Positions 17,928-25,418 of a stretch of DNA of 64,000 bases are shown here, one piece after another (the first letter of the stretch is position 1; each line of letters starts with the position of its first letter). Both the position numbers and the translations under genes were made by a program. The notes under the pieces are model-generated. The model was not told the origin of the DNA, did no database searches, and saw only the letters and a program-made list of their open reading frames with translations. This DNA comes from Lichenicola sp964236105. GTDB lineage: Bacteria > Pseudomonadota > Alphaproteobacteria > Acetobacterales > Acetobacteraceae. The stretch is taken from contig CAXSBC010000001.1 of the NCBI GenBank assembly GCA_964236105.1, positions 372,001-436,000 of the forward strand, in the 5' to 3' direction.

Positions 17928-18004
17928 AGGGGCGTAGCTCAATTGGCTAGAGCGCCGGTCTCCAAAACCGGAGGTTGCGGGTTCGAGACCCTCCGCCCCT
18001 GCCA
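17928..18004 (+). tRNA. tRNA-Trp(CCA)
   Basis: A 77-nt cloverleaf: acceptor AGGGGCG/CGCCCCT, D-arm AGCTCAATTGGCTAGAGC, anticodon CCA in TCTCCAAAA, T-arm GGGTTCGAGACCC, discriminator G and encoded CCA. It directly precedes secE, the usual bacterial order. Confidence 0.96.
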
Positions 18005-18062
18005 GCCGCCTGTCGATCAGGTGCAGATGCGGCCCGGTCAATCAGGATCAAGAAGGTGCGGC

Positions 18063-18257
18063 GTGGCGGTCAGTCCAGGGAAGTTCGTACGCGAGGTGCG
18101 CTCCGAGGTGACCAAGATCACCTGGCCCACGCGCCGCACCACGCTGATCACCACCGGTCTGGTGGCGGCGATGGCGACCCTGACGGCGATCTTCTTCTTC
18201 GTGGTCGACCAGGTCATCGGGCTGGGCGTGCGTGCGTTGTTCGGCCTCGGCACCTGA
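18063..18257 (+). CDS. secE: Preprotein translocase subunit SecE
   Basis: A 64-aa SecE, the small essential subunit that clamps SecY in the inner membrane. The motif FVREVRSEVTKITWPTRRTTL and one hydrophobic segment (GLVAAMATLTAIFFFVVDQVIGLGV) are diagnostic; single-span SecE is normal outside enterobacteria. The GTG at 18063 follows AAGAAGG. It lies 40 bp upstream of nusG after tRNA-Trp. Confidence 0.95.
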   Translation: MAVSPGKFVREVRSEVTKITWPTRRTTLITTGLVAAMATLTAIFFFVVDQVIGLGVRALFGLGT

Positions 18258-18296
18258 TGGTCGGCCGGCCGAAATTCGGAGTCTGAGGAAGCGGTC

Positions 18297-18827
18297 ATGG
18301 CGAAGCGCTGGTATGTCGTCCACGTTTATTCGGGCTTCGAGAAGAAGATCGCGCAGCAGATCAAGGAGCAGGCCCAGCAGAAGGGCCTGGCCGATCACAT
18401 CGACGAGGTGCTGGTGCCGTCCGAGGACGTCACCGAGGTGCGACGCGGCCAGAAGGTGAGCTCGGAGCGCAAGTTCTTCCCCGGCTACGTGCTGGTGAAG
18501 ATGGAGCTGACCGACGATGCCTGGCATCTGGTCAAGGACACGCCCAAGGTTACCGGCTTCCTCGGCAGCAAGACCAAGCCGTCGCCGATCCCCGACAGCG
18601 AGGCCGAGCGGATCATGAAGCAGGCCCAGGAAGGCGTGGAGCGTCCGCGTCCGGCCGTGCTGTTCGAGATCGGCGAGCAGGTGCGCGTGGCCGACGGCCC
18701 GTTCACCTCCTTCAACGGCACCGTCGAGGATGTCGACGAGGAGAAGGGCCGGCTCAAGGTCAGCGTGTCGATCTTCGGCCGCTCCACCCCCGTCGACCTC
18801 GAATACAACCAAGTCGAGAAGGTCTGA
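18297..18827 (+). CDS. nusG: Transcription termination/antitermination protein NusG
   Basis: A 176-aa NusG that binds the RNA polymerase clamp (NGN domain) and Rho or ribosomal protein S10 (KOW domain). The opening RWYVVHVYSGFEKKIAQQI, the central RKFFPGYVLVKMELTDDAWHLVKDTPKVTGFLG and the C-terminal KOW segment FEIGEQVRVADGPFTSFNGTVEDVDEEKGRLKVSV are textbook. The ATG at 18297 has GAGGAAG upstream. It is followed by a minus-strand lipoprotein gene, not by rplK, so the usual nusG-rplKAJL linkage is broken here. Confidence 0.97.
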   Translation: MAKRWYVVHVYSGFEKKIAQQIKEQAQQKGLADHIDEVLVPSEDVTEVRRGQKVSSERKFFPGYVLVKMELTDDAWHLVKDTPKVTGFLGSKTKPSPIPDSEAERIMKQAQEGVERPRPAVLFEIGEQVRVADGPFTSFNGTVEDVDEEKGRLKVSVSIFGRSTPVDLEYNQVEKV

Positions 18828-18833
18828 CGAGGC

Positions 18834-18859
18834 CGGGCGGCACGGCGACCGGCCGCCCG
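18834..18859. terminator. Hairpin between nusG and pqiC
   Basis: CGGGCGG (18834-18840) pairs with CCGCCCG (18853-18859) around a 12-nt loop, 7 bp after the nusG stop and 11 bp before the convergent pqiC stop. There is no T-tract on either side, so an intrinsic terminator is possible but unproven. Confidence 0.4.
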
Positions 18860-18869
18860 CCCGACCGCA

Positions 18870-19511
18870 TCAGCTCCTGGAGGTCTCCAGCGGCATCGGC
18901 GCGGCGGGTGCCGGGCCGAGCGCCCTCGCCTCCCGCGCCGCCTCGTCCGCCACCTGTCCCAGCATCCGGCTCAGCGCGGCCGCAAGGGCTCCCACCGTCT
19001 TGTCGTCCGGCGACACCGTCAGGTGCAGCGGCGTGCTGGCCGTCGGACCCGAGTCCGGACGCTGCACCAGCAGCGAGGCGATGATCTCCGCGCGCCCGGA
19101 GCTGTCCTGCGCGAACTGCGAGATGTTGACCTCCAGCACCGCCTGCGCCTCGGTCGAGATCGCGCCGCTCTGGGTGAACACGGTGGTCCCCGGCAGCCGC
19201 TGCTGCAGGTCCAGCGACAGCGTCTGCCCGATCATGTCCGCAAGCGGGCTGCCCCAGGCGGCGGCGTCCGCCAGCTTCAGCGTGTAGCCCGGCGCGCTGC
19301 GGACGATGTAGTCGCGGTCCAGATAGGCCGCGACCGCCGGCGTACGGATCATCAGCGTCAGCGGACCGCCGCGCTGTGCAGCCCCCGGCCAGGTGCTGAG
19401 GGTGTAGTAGTCGGGCTGCGATGAACCGCAGCCGGCCAGCGTCAGGCACAGCAGCCCGGCCGCGGCCAGGGCGGCCCGGGGCAACGTCGCGAGCCTCATG
19501 ATCGGCCTCAT
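18870..19511 (-). CDS. pqiC: PqiC-family outer-membrane lipoprotein
   Basis: A 213-aa lipoprotein that completes the Pqi intermembrane lipid-transport machine at the outer membrane. The signal peptide ends in a lipobox (LTLAGC), followed by GSSQPDYYTLSTWPG, the typical PqiC/ABC-aux start, and a beta/alpha domain with LMIRTPAVAAYLDRDYIVRS. The ATG at 19511 overlaps the pqiB stop (ATGA), so translation is coupled. It is the last gene of the three-gene operon. Confidence 0.85.
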   Translation of the reverse strand: MRPIMRLATLPRAALAAAGLLCLTLAGCGSSQPDYYTLSTWPGAAQRGGPLTLMIRTPAVAAYLDRDYIVRSAPGYTLKLADAAAWGSPLADMIGQTLSLDLQQRLPGTTVFTQSGAISTEAQAVLEVNISQFAQDSSGRAEIIASLLVQRPDSGPTASTPLHLTVSPDDKTVGALAAALSRMLGQVADEAAREARALGPAPAAPMPLETSRS

Positions 19512-21223
19512 GGCTTGCCTCGGCCGAGCAGCAGCGAGGAGGGATGGCGGCTGAGGAAGTCGACCAGCAGCCGGATCGAGCGGGCGGTGTCGTTCAGCTG
19601 GTCGAGCGTCTGCTGCAGGCTGTGGTGGAAGTCGGAGTTGCCGCCATAGGCCGACAGCGCGGTGTTGGCATGCGCGATGGTCTGCTGCAGCTGGTCCGAG
19701 ATCTGCGGCAGGCGCTGCATCAGCGGCGTCAGCCCCTGGTCGGCATGGGTGGTCAGGTGCTGCACGTTCCGCAGCGTCGCGGTCAGCTGCGTGAGCGCCT
19801 GCTTGAGCTCCGGTCCGTTCACCGTCTGGTCGGTGTGCTGCAGCAGGACGTTCAGGTCGTCGCCGATCTGCTGCAGGGGCATCGCAGCAATCTTGTCGGC
19901 GACCGTCGAGACCGAATCCAGGATGCCGTCGATGCCGCCGGACTTGCTCGGCAGCACGATGACGTTGCCTTCCATGACCACCTTCTCCGGCTTGGCGTTG
20001 GGCACGAAGGTGAAGGAGATCACGGTGGAACCGGTCAGCAGGTTGCCGCTGGCGGTCTCGGCGCGCATGCCGTTATTGACCAGCGCCTGGGTGATCGCCT
20101 CCGGGGAATCGCGGCTGATCTCCCCCTCGGAGAAGATGCGCTCCGGCTGCACCTCCATCGCGACGCGCACGCGCGCCTTGCCGGTCTGCGGATCGATCAG
20201 CAGCTTCACCTCGGTGACGTTGCCCACCTGCAGGCCGAACAGGTTGATCGGGCTGCCGACGGACAGGCCCTGCACCGAGGTCTCGAAATAGCTGACCATC
20301 GCCAGGCGATCGCGATAGCCGGCCGTGTCGGCGTCTTCCTTGGTGTTGTAGAGCTTGAAGACGGCCTTGTCGGCAGCCTCGGGTGCCGTCTTGTCGCGAC
20401 GCTCCTCCGGCAGGCCGAACGCCACGCCGCCGGACAGCACCGCCTGCAGCGACTCGATCTCGATATGCAGGCCGCCGCCGGCGAAGTCGGCGCGGATGCC
20501 GGACACGTCCCAGAAGCGGGTGTCGGACCGCAGATAGTGGTCGTACGGCTCGCGAATGAAGACCTGGACCGGGATCGGACCACGCCCGCCAGGCGGCATG
20601 GTGTAGCCCAGCACCTCGCCGACCACGATGTCGCGGAAGAACACCGGCGCGCCCTGGCTGATCGAGCCGATGGAGGCGGTCGTCAGCGTGTAGGTGCGGC
20701 CCGGCTCGTCGGAACGCACGCCCGGCGGCGCCTCCAGGCCCTTGAAATGATTCTGCGGCCTGCCCCCCGGCGAGCCGGGGTCGACCGCGATGTAGGCGCC
20801 GGAGACCAGCGTGTCGAGGCCGGATACGCTGGCCCCGCTGAGCCGCGGCCGGACCACCCAGAACTGGGCATTGCCGGTCAGGAACGGCTCGGCCTGCGCG
20901 TTCATCTGCACATGGATCTCGACCCGCTTCAGATCCTTCGACAGCCCGACCTGCTCGACAGTGCCAAGCGCCACCGCCTTGTGCTTGATCTGGGTCTGGC
21001 CGGCGGTCAGGCCGTCGGCGGTATCGAATTCGAGGACGATGTCCGGACCGCGGCGCGACAGCGTCTGCCACCCGAGATAGGCGGCGATGGCGACCACGAA
21101 GACCGGGATCAGCCAGATCAGCGAGAACCGGGCCGGGTGGACCGTGGTCTCCGGAAGCTGCTCGTCGGCGACATTATGGCCCGCGTCGGGGGACTGGTTC
21201 GGCCGCTCCTGCTGTCCACTCAC
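19508..21223 (-). CDS. pqiB: MCE-domain intermembrane transport protein PqiB
   Basis: A 571-aa protein with an N-terminal membrane anchor (FSLIWLIPVFVVAIAAYLGWQTL) and three MCE domains, recognised at ADGLTAGQTQIKHKAVALGTVEQVGL, at ISQGAPVFFRDIVVGEVLGYTM, and at LSVGSPINLFGLQVGNVTEVKLLID. A long C-terminal helical region (ISDQLQQTIAHANTALSAYG and following) is predicted to form the needle that spans the periplasm. The GTG at 21223 overlaps the pqiA stop (GTGA) and gives the normal cytoplasmic N-tail. It transports lipid between membranes with PqiA and PqiC. Confidence 0.9.
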   Translation of the reverse strand: MSGQQERPNQSPDAGHNVADEQLPETTVHPARFSLIWLIPVFVVAIAAYLGWQTLSRRGPDIVLEFDTADGLTAGQTQIKHKAVALGTVEQVGLSKDLKRVEIHVQMNAQAEPFLTGNAQFWVVRPRLSGASVSGLDTLVSGAYIAVDPGSPGGRPQNHFKGLEAPPGVRSDEPGRTYTLTTASIGSISQGAPVFFRDIVVGEVLGYTMPPGGRGPIPVQVFIREPYDHYLRSDTRFWDVSGIRADFAGGGLHIEIESLQAVLSGGVAFGLPEERRDKTAPEAADKAVFKLYNTKEDADTAGYRDRLAMVSYFETSVQGLSVGSPINLFGLQVGNVTEVKLLIDPQTGKARVRVAMEVQPERIFSEGEISRDSPEAITQALVNNGMRAETASGNLLTGSTVISFTFVPNAKPEKVVMEGNVIVLPSKSGGIDGILDSVSTVADKIAAMPLQQIGDDLNVLLQHTDQTVNGPELKQALTQLTATLRNVQHLTTHADQGLTPLMQRLPQISDQLQQTIAHANTALSAYGGNSDFHHSLQQTLDQLNDTARSIRLLVDFLSRHPSSLLLGRGKP

Positions 21224-22710
21224 GCGCTGACGGACTCCGCCTTGCGGTGCCGGGCAGGCCGCTCGATGCCGCCGTGCCACGGCCGGGCCAGCCCGACCCC
21301 GTTCAGGCCGGCGGCGTCCCACATCACGCGCGGATCGAAGCAGTTGGCAGCGAAGATCGTCAATATCACCACCGAGGCGAAGGAGAACACGCCAGGGTCG
21401 GCGTTGACGTTGGCGAGGCTGCCGAAATGCACCATCGCCACCAGGATCGAGACCATGAACACGTCGATCATCGACCAGCGGCCGATGAAGTCAATTACCC
21501 GAAACAGCCGCGCCCGGTCCAGCAGCCGCTTCGTCGAGCCGCGCCAGGTGGACCAGCACATCAGGCTCAGCCCCAGGATCTTGAGGACCGGCACGGTGAT
21601 GCTGGCGAACAGCACGATGAGCGCCAGCGGCAGCGAGCCGGCCTGATAGAGCTCGATCACGCCGTTCAAGATCGTATGGCCGCCGCCGCGGCTGAGCTTG
21701 ATGATGGTCATGACCGGATACAGGTTCGCCGGGATGTACAGGATCACCGCGCACACGACCAGCAGGATGCAGCGCAGCGTGGCCTGGGGCTTGCGCCGGC
21801 GCATCGGGCCGTCGCAACGCGGGCAGTAGCCCAGCAGGGCTTCCTGCGGCAGGTCGCGATGAGCGGTGCAGACCAGTCCGCACGAGGTGCAGGTCACCAG
21901 CTGTCGCGCCGGCGGCAGCTCGATCTCGGAGGCATCCACCGTGGAGATCACCATCCGCTTGCCGTCCGCACGGCGGACGAACCGCGAGACCGGCCGCTTC
22001 TCCCAGATCAGGTCGACGTCGACCGTCGAGTCCGTCGCCGCCATGGTCAGCATCAGGGCCGCGAGCGCATAGACCGCGGGCCCCACCTCCACGCGGGCAA
22101 GATCGATCAGCTTGGTGTAGGCGACGAACACGCCGAGCATGTAGACCTCGACCATCGACCAGGGCCGGAGCCGCTCGTAGCGCTGCAGCAGCTTCGGCGC
22201 CCAGGTGGGCAGCTTGCGGCGGGACGCGCCGACCAGCACCGCCAGCATCAGCCCGATCACGATCGGCGGCACGATGACCGTGGTGATCAGCACCAGGATG
22301 GCCACCACGCCCCAGCCATCCTGCCACAGCTCGTACGGCCCGGTGAGCAGCGTCACCGGCCGCGAGCGCCCGTACAGGTCCATCGTCATCAGCGGCAGGA
22401 AGATGGCGACCAGATACAGCACCGCGGACGCGACGCAGAAGGCGAACGGCGTGGAGACCGGAGGATTGGTCCGTCGCCAGCCGATCTGCCCGTGGCAGCG
22501 CCGGCAGTTCGCGACCTGCCCCCGCGCCAGATCGGGCGTCTTCTGGAAGTAGCCGCAACTGAGGCATTCCGAGAGGCCCTCGATGGCGTGCAGATGCGGC
22601 GCGCCGGAGCGCCGGCTGCGGAACCGGACCCCGCGGAGTTTGTGATGTGCCGCCGCCAGAGGCCGCGAGGTCAGCCGGACGGGCGCAGAGGCGGAGACGG
22701 CTTTATCCAT
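21220..22710 (-). CDS. pqiA: Paraquat-inducible protein A (PqiA), two-domain membrane protein
   Basis: A 496-aa integral membrane protein, the inner-membrane partner of PqiB. It has two PqiA repeats, each with a rubredoxin-like zinc ribbon and four membrane segments. First ribbon: CLSCGYFQKT plus CRRCHGQ. Second ribbon: CTSCGLVC plus CPRCDGPMRRRK. The helix motifs FLPLMTMDLYGRSRPVTLLTG and NLYPVMTIIKLSRGGGHTILNG match the two copies. The ATG at 22710 (MDKAVSASAP) has GAGG upstream and is preferred over an upstream extension. It heads pqiABC. Confidence 0.9.
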   Translation of the reverse strand: MDKAVSASAPVRLTSRPLAAAHHKLRGVRFRSRRSGAPHLHAIEGLSECLSCGYFQKTPDLARGQVANCRRCHGQIGWRRTNPPVSTPFAFCVASAVLYLVAIFLPLMTMDLYGRSRPVTLLTGPYELWQDGWGVVAILVLITTVIVPPIVIGLMLAVLVGASRRKLPTWAPKLLQRYERLRPWSMVEVYMLGVFVAYTKLIDLARVEVGPAVYALAALMLTMAATDSTVDVDLIWEKRPVSRFVRRADGKRMVISTVDASEIELPPARQLVTCTSCGLVCTAHRDLPQEALLGYCPRCDGPMRRRKPQATLRCILLVVCAVILYIPANLYPVMTIIKLSRGGGHTILNGVIELYQAGSLPLALIVLFASITVPVLKILGLSLMCWSTWRGSTKRLLDRARLFRVIDFIGRWSMIDVFMVSILVAMVHFGSLANVNADPGVFSFASVVILTIFAANCFDPRVMWDAAGLNGVGLARPWHGGIERPARHRKAESVSA

Positions 22711-22812
22711 ACGGCGCTCGGGACCTCGGTCAGGACAAGGAACGGCAGGCGCCAGGCCATGGCACCCACCGATCAACGGGATCGCGCTGCGGCGGCGACC
22801 GACATCGCCATG

Positions 22813-22841
22813 TTGCGGTCACGCCCGGGGTTTTGTATAGG
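22813..22841 (+). promoter_or_regulatory. sigma70-type promoter of tRNA-Thr
   Basis: TTGCGG (22813-22818), 17-bp spacer, TATAGG (22836-22841), ending 12 bp before the tRNA 5' end. It lies outside the mobile element, so the tRNA stays expressed after integration. Confidence 0.6.
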
Positions 22842-22853
22842 CCACCCCTGGAT

Positions 22854-22928
<75 letters not shown>

Positions 22929-23619
22929 GTTTTCCTCATCTAAAACAATGACTTAAAAGGTAGCGGTAGAACTGCTGCAGTGCAGTTTTGCCTCCCGGGG
23001 CATCACCGGGGCATCACTTTGGCTTGAACAGCACCGCACGGCACGGGCTCTTATGGGACGTTTGCGGCCCTCCGCCTTCCCCTAGGCGGCTTGTAGAACG
23101 GAGAAAGCAGCGGCTCCGGCGGGCGCAGGCAGAGCGGCCTAGCGGGCAAGCTGCCCTTCCGTGGCGGCGGACGCGGCCTCCGCCATAGATCATGCGGCTG
23201 CATCGGCTGCGATCCCGGATCAGAAGCAGGACTGACGCTACCTGTAGCGCCCGCAACGGCAGCACCCGTTCGCAGCCGCCGGCCTCTGCCTCCCAGACAG
23301 CAGCACCAAGCGACAGGCTGGCAGGAAGTCACTTCGCTAAACACGTATGGCGGATTCTAAAAAATTGTGTGGGGTGCGTGCACGCTCGACGGCGCCCTGT
23401 TTTGAAGGGAGGGGGGGTAGGCCCCGAGGAAGTGGGGGAGGGAGCCGCGTGGCGATCATCCGTCGCAGTGCAGCCCCGATGAGCAACGGCGTCTTAGGCG
23501 CGACCGGCTCGATCTACCTGCTGTGGCAACGGGGCGGCAGGTGACGCGAGATAGTGCTGTACAAGTCGTCTGGCATATGTCCAAATACCGTCAACGTTCG
23601 ATGACGGGACTTGGACACC
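22929..23619. other. Left end of the element, no supported gene
   Basis: About 690 bp between the tRNA and the recombinase. Apart from the two GGGGCATCA repeats near the tRNA, no frame has a convincing start and protein-like composition on either strand. A G-rich run (GGGAGGGGGGG, near 23408) is present. Confidence 0.5.
22997..23016 (+). repeat. Integrase arm-type repeats, left end
   Basis: Two copies of GGGGCATCA at 22997-23005 and 23008-23016, spaced 11 bp start to start, 69 bp inside the attL core. The same 9-mer with the same 11-bp spacing occurs three times at the other end. Confidence 0.65.
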
Positions 23620-24306
23620 ATGGCAAAGCAGGTAGTTTCCTACCTCCGGGTTTCGACAGCAGCGCAGGGCCGATCGGGACTCGGGCTGGAAGCTCAGCGC
23701 CAGGCAGTTGCGGCGTTCGCTGCTTCTGAAGGCTTCACGATTGCATCGGAGCATGTCGAAGTCGAGACGGGTAAGGGCACCGATGCCTTGGACCGCCGGC
23801 CGAAGCTGAAGGCTGCACTGGCAGAGGCCCGGAGCATGGGTTGCCCGGTTCTGGTGGCGAAGCTGGACCGGTTGAGCCGCGACGTGTCGTTCGTCGCCGG
23901 CCTGATGGCGCAGCGGGTGCCGTTCATCGTGGCGGAGCTCGGCGCCGATGCGGACCCGTTCACGCTCCACCTGTTCGCGGCCCTGGCGGAGAAAGAGCGG
24001 GCGATGATCTCCCGCCGCACGCGAGATGCGCTGGCAGCGAAGAAGGCGCAGGGAGTGAGGCTGGGCGGCTACCGGGGCGGCCGGAAGCCGGACAGCGTAG
24101 CGGGCGTGGCAGCGGCGCAGCAGCAGGCCGACACGTTTGCGGCAGGCGTGGTGCCGCTCATCCGGGCGATGCTGGCGCAAGGCACCAGCCTCCGGGGCGT
24201 GGCAGCGGCACTGGCCGCCAAGGGTATCACCACGGCACGGGGTGGCGCCTGGACCGCAACGGCGGTCAGCAACGCCATCGCCCGTTCTAGCGTCGCCCAA
24301 GCTTAA
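23620..24306 (+). CDS. Serine recombinase (resolvase/invertase family)
   Basis: A 228-aa small serine recombinase. The nucleophile is S12 in VVSYLRVST; SGLGLEAQRQAV, LDRRPKLKAALAEA and VLVAKLDRLSRDVSFVAGLM follow, including the conserved LDRLSR arginines, then ALAEKERAMISRRTRDALAAKKAQG. The C-terminal ~70 residues form a helix-turn-helix (LIRAMLAQGTSLRGVAAALAAKGI). The ATG at 23620 is preferred over the TTG at 23611. It lies at the tRNA end of the element, opposite the tyrosine integrase, so it is probably not the main integrase; multimer resolution or DNA inversion are candidate roles. Confidence 0.85.
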   Translation: MAKQVVSYLRVSTAAQGRSGLGLEAQRQAVAAFAASEGFTIASEHVEVETGKGTDALDRRPKLKAALAEARSMGCPVLVAKLDRLSRDVSFVAGLMAQRVPFIVAELGADADPFTLHLFAALAEKERAMISRRTRDALAAKKAQGVRLGGYRGGRKPDSVAGVAAAQQQADTFAAGVVPLIRAMLAQGTSLRGVAAALAAKGITTARGGAWTATAVSNAIARSSVAQA

Positions 24307-24557
24307 CGGGTTTCTGGTTGTGGGGTCGGTCCGGCTACGTCGGTAGCGGCCCCATCCCCGTGCCGGCTATCTCGCGTCGGGATTACGGGACTGCGGAACA
24401 GGCATGGCGCTGCCGGCTAACCCCTTCGGGTCCGCCGCCGGTTCGGAGGCCGTTGCCGGCGCATTCCCAGTCGCCACGACTTTGGAAGGCTACGGCCGGC
24501 ACGATTGCCCGTCCGGAACCATGGCGGGCCGTGGCGGCGGATTTTCCTGGCCCGCTG
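24307..24557. other. Short gap without a supported gene
   Basis: About 250 bp between the recombinase and the convergent Cys-rich gene. Nothing recognisable. Confidence 0.4.
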
Positions 24558-24875
24558 CTAATCCGGCGCAGCGGTCGCAGTGTTCTGCGCCAGTCGTGCG
24601 CCGGCTGCCCGGCCCGCCTCGCGCTGGGCATCGGATGCAGGTGCCCGAAACGGGTTTGTGCCCATGCGATAGGGCCACAAGGGGCAGCCGGCCGCCGGGC
24701 AGGACCGAACTTCGCCAGGCTGGCCGGCGCAGCAATCAAGGCATTTCGCCCGGATCACCTTGAGGACGGGCGGCTGGTTCGTTCCGAACCCGATGCGCTG
24801 CCAGTCGGCAGGGGTCAGGTCGCGAGGATCAAGGCAAGGTTCATCGTCCAAGTGTTTTGGCTCCAAAAAAGTCAT
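24558..24875 (-). CDS. Cys-rich small mobile-element protein, 105 aa
   Basis: A 105-aa protein with a distinctive core: VIRAKCLDCCAGQPGEVRSC, PAAGCPLWPYRMGTNPF. I recognise the pattern IRAKCLDC...EVR.CP...C.LWP.R.G.NP from small hypothetical proteins of alphaproteobacterial prophages and islands. The cysteines suggest a zinc site. The N-terminal part (LDPRDLTPADWQRIGFG) is polar. The ATG at 24875 has no good Shine-Dalgarno, so the start is uncertain. Function unknown; a regulatory or DNA-processing accessory is possible. Confidence 0.6.
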   Translation of the reverse strand: MTFLEPKHLDDEPCLDPRDLTPADWQRIGFGTNQPPVLKVIRAKCLDCCAGQPGEVRSCPAAGCPLWPYRMGTNPFRAPASDAQREAGRAAGARLAQNTATAAPD

Positions 24876-25418
24876 TGCGGGGGTGGCAGGGTCGTCCTGT
24901 GGCCGCGAGCGTCGCCGGAGCCGCTGGCGGCCAAAAATCGTAGAAGCGAATAGGATAGCTATGGCGGCAGCGATCAGCAGGCACAGGGTTGCTGGATCAT
25001 TGAGGCGGGCGCCGGCCTATGCGGCTGCTACAGGCATCGGCGCACGGATAGGGTAGGAGTGCTGCCATAACGCGCGCGGGGACTGTGGCTGGCTCTGTGT
25101 CGGGCCGGTGCTCAAGCCCAGCAATGGCACGGGGTTATGTGCTCATCCTGAGTATATCGCCCGCAGAAGTCGTCAATTTTCCCGAGCATCCGTGGCGCAG
25201 TTGGGTCGCGATGGTTGGTAGTCGTCAAGCCGATCTACCAGCCAGCTTTCCTCCTTCTCTGCGGAAGATAATTTTATGGGGCTGTGTAAGCCTTTCGACA
25301 CAGCCTATAGAGAGATAGATAATTAGTAGAGTACTCGCGAATATATATAAAGGGTATCCGGGCAGTTCCTTATAGGTGTGTGCTGGAACGTTACACACAC
25401 CCATATTTCCCTCTACCG
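24876..25418. other. AT-rich non-coding block with two strong hairpins
   Basis: About 540 bp with no convincing gene. The second half is strongly AT-rich (ATAGAGAGATAGATAATTAG, ATATATATAAAG). Two hairpins stand out: GGCTGTGT-N10-ACACAGCC (25280-25305) and GGTGTGTG-N11-CACACACC (25375-25401). The second lies just beyond the stop of the DUF927 gene and could terminate it; together with the AT-rich DNA the block could also be a replication origin or control region. Confidence 0.45.
25375..25401 (-). terminator. Hairpin after the DUF927 gene
   Basis: An 8-bp perfect stem (GGTGTGTG/CACACACC) with an 11-nt loop, 17 bp beyond the gene's stop. On the minus strand it is followed by TATAAGGAAC, not a run of T, so terminator activity is only plausible. 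Confidence 0.4.

Noticed and set aside
23347..23544. A 65-codon plus-strand frame at the left end of the element
   Set aside because: It has no ribosome site, is Gly/Arg-rich and runs through a poly-G stretch; not protein-like.
23620..24306. The serine recombinase as the element's integrase
   Set aside because: The 46-bp tRNA direct repeat is typical of tyrosine integrases, and a complete one is present with likely arm sites.
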